From NCBI GenBank assembly GCA_013360185.1, contig JABWCO010000018.1, forward strand, positions 1 to 39,321: a DNA stretch of 39,321 nucleotides. The letters are read 5' to 3'. The stretch comes from Bdellovibrio sp. (GTDB taxonomy: Bacteria; Bdellovibrionota; Bdellovibrionia; Bdellovibrionales; Bdellovibrionaceae). A program made the translations under genes and the position numbers. The stretch's first letter is position 1, and each line of letters opens with the position of its first letter. This document shows, piece after piece, positions 16,459-23,411 of the stretch. The notes beneath the pieces are model-generated. The model searched no databases. It had not been told where the DNA came from and worked only from the letters and a program-made list of their open reading frames with translations.

Positions 16459-18319
16459 GGGCTCAGTGAAATCTCCGGAGAAATACCTATCTGATGGCGA
16501 AGTGCGCCGCGAAGGCAACTATAGCAAAACTATTTTTGAAACTTTGCTGCTGGCCTACCGTCCTTACCTAAAGCGCATTATCTTGTGTTTAACCCTGGGA
16601 CTTGCGGGGCGCGCTTTACTTCTCGCAAACACCAACGTCATCGGTATGTGGGTCGACGAACTGATCGGCAAAACCACAGCGCTGCATGGTTTGTCGTCGC
16701 AAGGTCTGATCCTTCTTTTGGCAGTGATGGCGTTAAGCGGTTTTAGTTTTACACTTTTTTTTCGCGTGTATTTTTCAAGACTGTCAGCCCAAGCGATTTC
16801 CGCTTTTTATGACGAAGTGACTTTACGGACGTCACGGTTCCCGATGGGTTTTTTCGACAATACTCCAGCGGGGCGAATTATTACGCGCTTTTCAAGTGAC
16901 TATGGCAATATCTTTCGTCTGTTCGGGGGTCCCTTAGCCGAGTTCATTTCGATCATCTTTGATTTGATCATGATGGTGATTTTGATTTCGTTAGCGAATT
17001 CAATTTATTTAATTTTTGTCGTGTTCATTGGTGTGATGAACTATTTGGTTTACAAACTGAATCAAGAAAAAATGCGCAAGGCCCGTCGTGATTTGTCGGC
17101 CAGTCGTTCACCTAGCATTGCACATTTTGCAGAAACCACTCAAGGAGCCAGCACCATTCGCTCCTTCCGTCGTCAAAAATCTTTCGGCGCACGCTTTGAG
17201 CGTTTAGACAGTTATTTTATTTCGCAAAAAATGGAAACGACGAAAAAACTGATCAGTTTTTCCTTCCAGATGAACAGCTTAACGGCGCTCTTACTTTTGC
17301 TAACCGGCGCATCAGCGTATTTTATGGTCGACAAAGGCTGGGCCACCGTAGGCTCTGTCGGTGTGGCTTTTAGTTTTATCGCTTTATCTGGCAACACCGT
17401 ACAAATGTTCTTTGAATGGTTATCTCAGTTTGAAGAGGCTATGATCGGCGTCGAACGCTTAGATCAATACATGCGCATGGATATCGAAAAAGGCAGTCAT
17501 TTGCCATCTTCGGCAAGTTTTAACACCGGTCACCCGGTTTATTCACCTTCGGTGGAAAAATACTTAGCATCTCGCCGCTTGACCGAAGAGCGAAATGCCT
17601 CGGTGCAAGCGCATGACATTTGGTTCCGTTATCGCGACGACCTGCCTTGGGTGCTCAAAGGCATAAACTTCGAAGTGCAGGCCGGCGAACGCTTAGGTAT
17701 CGTCGGGCGCACGGGCTCTGGCAAATCCAGTCTGATCCAGGCGCTGTTCTATCTTTATCCAATCGCCAAGGGACACATGTCCATCAACAATCATCTGCCC
17801 AAACTGAGTGAAGGCAGCACGGGTGTTGATCTGAACCTGTACCGTCGTTCGATGGCCTTCATCGCTCAAGAACCGATTTTGTTCCAGGGCACTTTGCGCT
17901 TTAATTTAGACATCAAAGACGCCCTTTCCGACGAACGTTTATGGGAGGTCCTAGAGCAAGTCGGCCTGAAAGCATGGGTGCAAAGTCAACAAGACGGACT
18001 TTTAATGCGTATCGAAGAGCGTGGTAAGAATTTGTCCCTGGGCGAGCGACAATTATTGTGTATGGCGCGCTGTCTTTTGCAAGAAGCCCCGATTGTAATT
18101 ATGGATGAAGCGACAAGCTCTGTAGATCCACAATCTGAAGAGATCATGGTGCGCGCCACAGAGGAGTTTTTCTCGGATCGCACCCAGATCATTATCGCCC
18201 ATCGCCTGTCGACGCTGGCCAAATGTGATCGCATTTTATGGTTACAAAATGGCGAGATCGTAGCTTTAGGTCCCACCGCAGAAGTTCTTCCGCGCTTTAA
18301 AAACACAGAACTGGTCTAA
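16451..18319 (+). CDS. ABC half-transporter, subunit B with canonical Walker B glutamate
   Basis: I chose the ATG at 16451, 6 nt after GAGG; it overlaps the previous gene by 8 bp. The 622-residue product has a cytoplasmic N-terminal stretch, a six-helix membrane domain (~40-345) and an ATP-binding domain (~385-610). Walker A is GRTGSGKS from residue 419 and Walker B is IVIMDEATSSVD with the catalytic Glu553. The signature is LSLGERQ (528-534) instead of LSGGQ. LSLGERQLLCMARCLL closely resembles NBD2 of ABCC proteins. Paired with subunit A, the LSGGQ of A and the Glu of B build one working ATP site, while the Asp of A and the altered signature of B build the inactive one. It lies in one operon with the oxygenase and subunit A. 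Confidence 0.92.
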   Translation: MSKGSVKSPEKYLSDGEVRREGNYSKTIFETLLLAYRPYLKRIILCLTLGLAGRALLLANTNVIGMWVDELIGKTTALHGLSSQGLILLLAVMALSGFSFTLFFRVYFSRLSAQAISAFYDEVTLRTSRFPMGFFDNTPAGRIITRFSSDYGNIFRLFGGPLAEFISIIFDLIMMVILISLANSIYLIFVVFIGVMNYLVYKLNQEKMRKARRDLSASRSPSIAHFAETTQGASTIRSFRRQKSFGARFERLDSYFISQKMETTKKLISFSFQMNSLTALLLLLTGASAYFMVDKGWATVGSVGVAFSFIALSGNTVQMFFEWLSQFEEAMIGVERLDQYMRMDIEKGSHLPSSASFNTGHPVYSPSVEKYLASRRLTEERNASVQAHDIWFRYRDDLPWVLKGINFEVQAGERLGIVGRTGSGKSSLIQALFYLYPIAKGHMSINNHLPKLSEGSTGVDLNLYRRSMAFIAQEPILFQGTLRFNLDIKDALSDERLWEVLEQVGLKAWVQSQQDGLLMRIEERGKNLSLGERQLLCMARCLLQEAPIVIMDEATSSVDPQSEEIMVRATEEFFSDRTQIIIAHRLSTLAKCDRILWLQNGEIVALGPTAEVLPRFKNTELV

Positions 18320-18393
18320 GAATAAGTTTGCGGTGTCCGATAAATAGGAGTACTCATCGAGGATACTCTTACTTTGCGGGCACTGGAGCGGTG

Positions 18394-19734
18394 ATGGAAA
18401 ATAACAACCAAAACCTAGACGAAACACACGACCAAGACTCTATGCTCGTTCTGACCGACACCTGGTCGGCCCTGACCCCTGATGAACGTCGAGAAAAATT
18501 CAAAGAACTTCCCCGCACTGAAGCCGAAGAGCTGTTCTTAAGCCTTAAGACCCATGACCAAGCCGAACTTATTTCTGAGGCGGGTTCTTTAGAAAAACGC
18601 TCGTGGATTCGTCTGCTGGCCCCCGATGACGTGGCCGATTTAATTCAAGAGATGGGTCTAGATGCCAAGGACGATATTTTGTCATTGCTCGATCCGCAAA
18701 CCAAACGCGAGGTCACTGCCCTTTTAGCTTACGCCGAAGATGCTGCCGGGGGATTGATGAGTTCCCGCTTCGTGCGTCTGCGCCCCGATATGAGCGTGGA
18801 TGAGGCGATCAGTTACATTCGCATTCAAGCCAAGACCCACGTTGAGACAATTTATTACGCTTATGCTTTAGATTCTGAGCAAAGACTTTTAGGTGTCGTT
18901 TCTTTCCGCGAACTGTTTTCTGCGGCGCCGGGTAAGTCGATCAATGAAATCATGCACACGGACATTTTAAAAGTTCCGCCCGAAATGGACCAGGAACAAA
19001 TTGGTCGCATCTTTTCGCAGCAAGATCTGATGGCGGTTCCCGTCGTCGATGATCAAGGTGTGATGAAAGGGATCGTCACGTTCGACGACGTGGCCACCGC
19101 GATTCAAGAAGAAGCGACCGAAGATATCCATAAAATCGGGGGTGTTGAAACCCTGGATGCTCCGTATTTAAAGATCTCGATGTTTGAGATGTTAAAAAAA
19201 CGTGGCGGCTGGTTGATGATCCTTTTCTTAGGGGAAATGTTCACAGCAACTGCGATGGCCTTCTTTGAAGACGAATTATCTAAAGCCGTGGTTCTTTCTA
19301 TGTTTATTCCTTTGATCATTAGCTCGGGCGGTAACTCGGGTTCGCAAGCTTCGACTTTGATCATTCGTGCGATCGCCCTGCGTGAGGTGCGTTTGCGTGA
19401 CTGGTGGCGCGTGCTGGGCCGTGAGTTGGTCACAGGTATTTGCTTAGGTTTAGTGTTAGGAAGCATCGGCTTTATTCGTATTATGCTTTGGCCCAACCGA
19501 GAATCCCTCTACACCACCCACTATGCCCTGGTTGCGGCCACGGTCTGCATCAGCGTTGTCGGCGTCGTTTTGTGGGGTACGATTTCAGGCTCGATGTTAC
19601 CATTCATTCTTAAAAAAGTGGGTTTTGACCCGGCCTCCGCGTCAGCCCCTGCCGTGGCAACTTTGGTGGATGTCACCGGTCTGGTCATTTACTTTACCGT
19701 CGCAAGCTTTATCCTTCACGGTGTCTTGCTTTAA
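18394..19734 (+). CDS. mgtE: magnesium transporter MgtE
   Basis: I chose the ATG at 18394, 5 nt after GGAG; a longer frame from 18328 adds 22 unlikely residues. The 446-residue product follows the MgtE plan. A helical N domain (~20-125) includes LLAPDDVADLIQEM and ends at AAGGLMSSRFVRL. Two CBS domains follow (~130-255, with VVSFRELF and PVVDDQGVMKGIVTFDDV). Five membrane helices (~285-446) contain the pore motif PLIISSGGNSGSQASTLIIRA and SAPAVATLVDVTG. MgtE is a homodimeric, Mg2+-gated channel of the inner membrane in which the cytosolic N and CBS domains close the pore when Mg2+ is high. No M-box riboswitch can be seen upstream. It probably has its own transcript, with a terminator directly after. 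Confidence 0.95.
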   Translation: MENNNQNLDETHDQDSMLVLTDTWSALTPDERREKFKELPRTEAEELFLSLKTHDQAELISEAGSLEKRSWIRLLAPDDVADLIQEMGLDAKDDILSLLDPQTKREVTALLAYAEDAAGGLMSSRFVRLRPDMSVDEAISYIRIQAKTHVETIYYAYALDSEQRLLGVVSFRELFSAAPGKSINEIMHTDILKVPPEMDQEQIGRIFSQQDLMAVPVVDDQGVMKGIVTFDDVATAIQEEATEDIHKIGGVETLDAPYLKISMFEMLKKRGGWLMILFLGEMFTATAMAFFEDELSKAVVLSMFIPLIISSGGNSGSQASTLIIRAIALREVRLRDWWRVLGRELVTGICLGLVLGSIGFIRIMLWPNRESLYTTHYALVAATVCISVVGVVLWGTISGSMLPFILKKVGFDPASASAPAVATLVDVTGLVIYFTVASFILHGVLL

Positions 19735-19741
19735 AAACCAA

Positions 19742-19777
19742 AAAACCACCGCTGCTTAAACGGTGGTTTTTTATTTT
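19742..19777 (+). terminator. intrinsic terminator after mgtE, probably bidirectional
   Basis: A ten-pair stem AAAACCACCG / CGGTGGTTTT with a 9-nt loop is followed by TTATTTTTAG on the plus strand and preceded by A-rich sequence. It can also terminate the convergent gene that ends at 19813. Confidence 0.88.
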
Positions 19778-19812
19778 TAGGCACTGCATCCGAAAAAGGT
19801 ACGGCGTACCTC

Positions 19813-20211
19813 TTACTTCGCAACCATAATCCCGCAATCAAATCTTAGGTCTGTTCGACCGTGCACGTCTTCAGCGATGGCTTTTAAAGAAATCGCGTCT
19901 TTGCCCACTTTGCTGATATAAACAAACGTTGGGAAAATTTGCTTATCCAATTGACCAAACTTTTCCTGGTCTTTGTATTGACGAGCATCTTGAAGCTCAA
20001 AAGTATAGGTGCCTTGCTTTGTCGTGATAACCGCGTCTTGCACCATTAAATCTGGACGACCGGCATGAATACTTCCTTCGTAAACTTTTTTACCCAACTG
20101 CAAAGTGCAGTTTTTGTTAGCAAATACGGCATTGCTTTCAAGCTTCAAAGTATAAGCCTGGGCTGAAGATACACAAACAAGAGACATAAGAACCAAAAGG
20201 GACTTTTGCAC
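19813..20211 (-). CDS. small secreted protein, hypothetical
   Basis: I chose the GTG at 20211 because TGGAG lies 5 nt upstream and it places the signal peptide (QKSLLVLMSLVCVSSAQA) at the N-terminus; the longer frame from 20268 has a poor leader. The mature part of ~113 residues is predicted mostly beta and has two cysteines (NKNCTLQLG and FDCGIMVAK) that could form a disulfide. No known motif is recognised. It lies downstream of another small secreted protein on the same strand, separated by a hairpin, and converges on mgtE. Confidence 0.72.
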   Translation of the reverse strand: MQKSLLVLMSLVCVSSAQAYTLKLESNAVFANKNCTLQLGKKVYEGSIHAGRPDLMVQDAVITTKQGTYTFELQDARQYKDQEKFGQLDKQIFPTFVYISKVGKDAISLKAIAEDVHGRTDLRFDCGIMVAK

Positions 20212-20235
20212 AAATACTCCAATAATGTTAATTAA

Positions 20236-20266
20236 ATAAAAAATTAAGGGAGCCGCTTTAGCTCCC
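20236..20266 (-). terminator. hairpin between two small secreted-protein genes
   Basis: On the minus strand GGGAGC / GCTCCC with a 7-nt loop is followed by TTAATTTTTTATTT, a typical intrinsic terminator for the gene ending at 20281. Only 24 nt remain before the next start codon, so partial read-through or an attenuator role is possible. Confidence 0.72.
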
Positions 20267-20280
20267 ACAAAGGTTTTGCA

Positions 20281-20844
20281 TTACTTTGCTGAACAATCAC
20301 CAATCGAAACCGCAACAACATCGCTATTATTAACGATGCCTTTTTTAAAGGCCTCACTAACAGCATCGTCGATAGCTAAAGAGTCTCCACCTGTGTACTC
20401 AGGCACGTCGATACCTTTAGCAGAAGCTCTTGTCGTAAACTGTGGATTCATGACAGTCTTAAATTCGAAACCCACCAAAATGTCCCCTTTTTTCGGTTCC
20501 GCTAAGATTTGACCAACAGAGTGGTAATCGAAATCTTTTTGACCACGCGCAAAGGCAGAAAGCTCAATTTTATAAACACCTTTAGCCGGCGTATCTAAAG
20601 CACAAAGAGATAACTCCATGTCGCCATAACTTTCGTTCTGACATGAGTCCAAATCAAAACGATGTGACGGTTGAATCTGAATTCCGGAAATAACTAGGTC
20701 TTTCGCCAGAGGTGTTAAACCTGAAACCGATGCGACGTGAACAGTTAATTTACAAGTCATTGAACTTGCGGCAAAAGTTTGAGCACCCAGAGTCGTCGCC
20801 AGAACCATAGCACCTAAAGACAACATTTTTTGAGGGATAAACAT
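20281..20844 (-). CDS. secreted cysteine-containing protein, hypothetical
   Basis: I chose the ATG at 20844, 6 nt after TGGAG; an upstream ATG at 20856 has no ribosome site. The 187-residue product has a signal peptide (KMLSLGAMVLATTLGAQTFAA). The mature part has four cysteines (MTCKLTV, DSCQNE, SLCALD and the C-terminal GDCSAK), probably forming two disulfides, with many beta strands in between. The general plan of a signal peptide, an early Cys in a strand and a C-terminal Cys resembles the smaller protein encoded just downstream, but sequence similarity is too weak to call them paralogues. The function is unknown. Confidence 0.75.
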   Translation of the reverse strand: MFIPQKMLSLGAMVLATTLGAQTFAASSMTCKLTVHVASVSGLTPLAKDLVISGIQIQPSHRFDLDSCQNESYGDMELSLCALDTPAKGVYKIELSAFARGQKDFDYHSVGQILAEPKKGDILVGFEFKTVMNPQFTTRASAKGIDVPEYTGGDSLAIDDAVSEAFKKGIVNNSDVVAVSIGDCSAK

Positions 20845-21169
20845 ACAGATCTCCATTTTTAGTTACACATTTTTTTGTCTCAGTCTTACTAGCAAATCCT
20901 TCGCCACCGCCCCGATTAAATCAGTTGCAGTTGAGACGACTAAAACTTAGACAGACGACGTTTTACGTAATTTCGTTGAAGGATGTAACTACTAGAAAAC
21001 TTAGGGACCTCGGCGGGTGTTTCGTGATGATCGAGGGCTTTTCTTGGATCAACCTGAGCGAGCCAACTTGAGACCTAAAAAAAGAGAAAACACCCAAATA
21101 TCACCAAAAAACGATAAACAGCTAGAGTTTCAAACCCTTTTAAATTTATACTGAACCCTGGGGGAATTG
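20845..21169. other. divergent intergenic region
   Basis: About 325 bp lie between two divergent genes and must hold both promoters. On the plus side TATACT at 21147-21152 and GGGGGA at 21159-21164 precede the lipoprotein gene. On the minus side I see only the ribosome site of the gene starting at 20844. The heptamer AGACGAC occurs twice around 20935-20960, which may be chance. I see no open reading frame or RNA gene here. Confidence 0.45.
21147..21165 (+). promoter_or_regulatory. -10-like box and ribosome site shared with the neighbouring lipoprotein gene
   Basis: TATACT (21147-21152) followed after six bases by TGGGGGAAT and then the start codon matches the arrangement before the gene at 23412 (GATACT, five bases, TGGGGGAAT, start). 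No good -35 box is visible 16-18 bp upstream, so an activator may be needed. Confidence 0.45.
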
Positions 21170-23263
21170 ATGAACTATTCTGTCAGACTGGGTGGTCTAA
21201 CCTTGGCCGCTTTTGCAGTTTTGGTCGCCTACCAAAACTGTGGTCGACCCTTTATTAGTAACAGTGACCAAAGCAGTTTGCCTTCGCGTGGTGATAGCAA
21301 CTCCGAACTTTCGGGTTACTTTTCACCTTTGGATAAGGGCGAAGATATTTCGTGTCCAAGCACTTCAACCTCTGGCGAATTCGTTTTATCCTCTGAACAA
21401 AAAAACAGCATACGACAGGGCGAACTCAGGTCTATCAACGATCGTCATTTAATCATTCATCCTCAGCCATTGACCTTTGCTAGTCGCGATAAAACATGGT
21501 CTGACATTTACCAAGAAAACTTTAGGCAGATTAAAGACACCTTCAAAAATTCCGAGTCCTCTTTTAAAATTGGGACCGCGATGAGCTTGTTCGCCTTAGA
21601 GGGCGGCGGCACCTGCGAATTGGAACAGCAGCTTAGCTCGGCCTTTGCCCAAGCAGAGGCCAATAACATCCCCCTTTTGGTTCATGTCGACTTTGAATGG
21701 ATGATCGAGTGGCGTTCTGATATTTGGGATCTGAACAATACTTCACAGCCCCACAACAAATATAAAGTAGAATGGTCAGACTGGAACACGCCGATCAATA
21801 AGTTTGCAATTTTTTGGGACGCGGCAGGTTTTACGCGAAAGTCCAGAATTTGTTATCCCAATCCTGCCATTCGCAAAGAAGTCATTCAAAAAGGGCGCAT
21901 GATCTCCGCGGTTATTAATAAATGGCGATTGCATTTAGCAAATACCGGTAAAAGTCATTTATTCATCGGCGTCGATCCGGGCTGGGAAACGGGAATTCAA
22001 GATTATCGAAACCTCAATAAAGCGAAAGACCTCAATGTAGAATATGAACTAGGTTACTGTGCCCTTCACCATGAAGGTTACTCTCAATCCAATCCTCCGA
22101 TTAATAAAAAATCTGTCCTGATTGATGTCGTACGCAAATACGCAGAAATGGAGTGCCAGGTGTTTTTCGAAGCTGGCATTCCAAAAGAAAAAATATTTAC
22201 TCATATCGTCGGAACAGACGGTGACCAGAGTACACCTCCCCATCCGGGACGTCTTTTTTATCAGCATTCTCCCCTTGAAGTCGCTTTTAACTCTTACAGC
22301 ACCCCTGGATTTAGCTTATATCCCAATGCTTACTATCCCGAACTTATAAAAAAACACACGCAAGGAAAAAATTGGGCGATCACGGAAACCGCTTTTGCCA
22401 ATTTCAATCATTTAAAATACTTTGCTGGGGATCCTAATTTAAGAAATATCAATATTTACTCTTGGGATATGATCAAGGGCAACTCAGGTTCGATCTCCGA
22501 GCTAGCTAACTTGATGAAACATCCACTGGATCAAACTCCAACTCCGAATCAGCCCCCAGTCCCGGAGCCTGCGGTGCCCCCAGCTCCTGAGTTTCAGCTC
22601 AGTGGCTCCGTAGAAACCTTTTCTAATTCCGTAATCACCGGCTGGGCTTGCTTGCCGGGAACAACGACGACGACACAAATCCAAATATATGTGGGTGATT
22701 TTTACGGAACAAAAAATTTACTAGCAACTGTTAGTACAAATATTCAAAATTCTAGCAAATCTTCCGTCTGCAAGGGAAACTCTGTCTCTGGCTTTAGTTA
22801 TGCATTTACTCCATCTGACCGGTTCACTCATCAAGGAAAAGATATCCATGTCAAAGCGACCGTTAATAGCAAGGAGCTTTGGTTATATAAACCGGCCAAC
22901 TATGTGGTTCCTGAAGCCTTAGCGACAGGCGCGTTGATGGGATCGGTGGAAAGCATGTCGGGATCGACGATCACAGGTTGGGCTTGTGTTCCAGGTCTTC
23001 CCACGACACAACTTCAAGTCTATGTGGGTGATTTTTATGGAACAAAAACTTTAATCAAGACGATAAGTACGGGGCTGGAAAATACCAGCAGGTTTTCCGT
23101 TTGCGGCAAAAATAGCAACGCCGGTTTTAGTTACCAATTTAGTCAAAATGATAAAACGGCTTATCAGGGAAAAGATATTCATATCAAAGCGATCGCCGAC
23201 GGCAAGGAACTCTGGCTGTATAAACCCGCCAACTATATTGTGCCTAAAATGGAATCCAATTAA
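21170..23263 (+). CDS. lipoprotein with glycosidase-like domain and two C-terminal repeats
   Basis: I chose the ATG at 21170 over the adjacent TTG at 21167, with GGGGGA 5 nt upstream. The N-terminus (TLAAFAVLVAYQNCGR) is a lipoprotein signal of the F/Y-Q-N-C-G kind common in Bdellovibrio. Residues ~85-450 look like a TIM-barrel carbohydrate-active domain: LLVHVDFEWMIEWRSDIWD, FIGVDPGWETG and WAITETAFANF each carry acidic residues at strand ends. I cannot assign a GH family. A Pro-rich linker (PTPNQPPVPEPAVPPAPE) leads to two ~103-residue tandem repeats, each with ITGWAC, a YVGDFYGTK block and GKDIH..A....ELWLYKPANY. The repeats are probably adhesive or carbohydrate-binding. The next gene encodes another lipoprotein with a similar leader. 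Confidence 0.75.
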   Translation: MNYSVRLGGLTLAAFAVLVAYQNCGRPFISNSDQSSLPSRGDSNSELSGYFSPLDKGEDISCPSTSTSGEFVLSSEQKNSIRQGELRSINDRHLIIHPQPLTFASRDKTWSDIYQENFRQIKDTFKNSESSFKIGTAMSLFALEGGGTCELEQQLSSAFAQAEANNIPLLVHVDFEWMIEWRSDIWDLNNTSQPHNKYKVEWSDWNTPINKFAIFWDAAGFTRKSRICYPNPAIRKEVIQKGRMISAVINKWRLHLANTGKSHLFIGVDPGWETGIQDYRNLNKAKDLNVEYELGYCALHHEGYSQSNPPINKKSVLIDVVRKYAEMECQVFFEAGIPKEKIFTHIVGTDGDQSTPPHPGRLFYQHSPLEVAFNSYSTPGFSLYPNAYYPELIKKHTQGKNWAITETAFANFNHLKYFAGDPNLRNINIYSWDMIKGNSGSISELANLMKHPLDQTPTPNQPPVPEPAVPPAPEFQLSGSVETFSNSVITGWACLPGTTTTTQIQIYVGDFYGTKNLLATVSTNIQNSSKSSVCKGNSVSGFSYAFTPSDRFTHQGKDIHVKATVNSKELWLYKPANYVVPEALATGALMGSVESMSGSTITGWACVPGLPTTQLQVYVGDFYGTKTLIKTISTGLENTSRFSVCGKNSNAGFSYQFSQNDKTAYQGKDIHIKAIADGKELWLYKPANYIVPKMESN
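22604..22912 (+). repeat. C-terminal domain repeat, copy 1
   Basis: This encodes ~103 residues from GSVETFSNSVITGWAC to WLYKPANYVVP. It aligns along its whole length with the copy at 22940-23245, including both cysteines and the YVGDFYGTK core. Confidence 0.85.
22940..23245 (+). repeat. C-terminal domain repeat, copy 2
   Basis: This encodes ~102 residues from GSVESMSGSTITGWAC to WLYKPANYIVP. It is clearly a duplication of copy 1, with divergence spread through the unit rather than at the ends. Confidence 0.85.
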
Positions 23264-23367
23264 TGGACCCTCACGCAACAATGGCGAACTGTTGAAGCAA
23301 CAAATTCGCAAAGTCTTCACTTGTGCACAAAAGGTGTCTCATTTTGACTCGAAGTCGTGAAGCTTCA

Positions 23368-23396
23368 TTGAACTCTGGGGCCAATCTGCCGATACT
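23368..23396 (+). promoter_or_regulatory. candidate sigma-70 promoter for the GH99-like/TSP1 lipoprotein
   Basis: TTGAAC (23368-23373), a 17-bp spacer and GATACT (23391-23396) each match four of six consensus positions. The start codon at 23412 is only 16 bp from the -10 box, so the leader would be very short. The perfect palindrome TGAAGCTTCA lies at 23358-23367 just upstream. Confidence 0.4.
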
Positions 23397-23411
23397 ATTT
23401 GTGGGGGAATC

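Noticed and set aside
18320-18393. M-box magnesium riboswitch upstream of mgtE
   Set aside because: The leader is only ~75 nt and has neither the length nor the conserved helices of an M-box.
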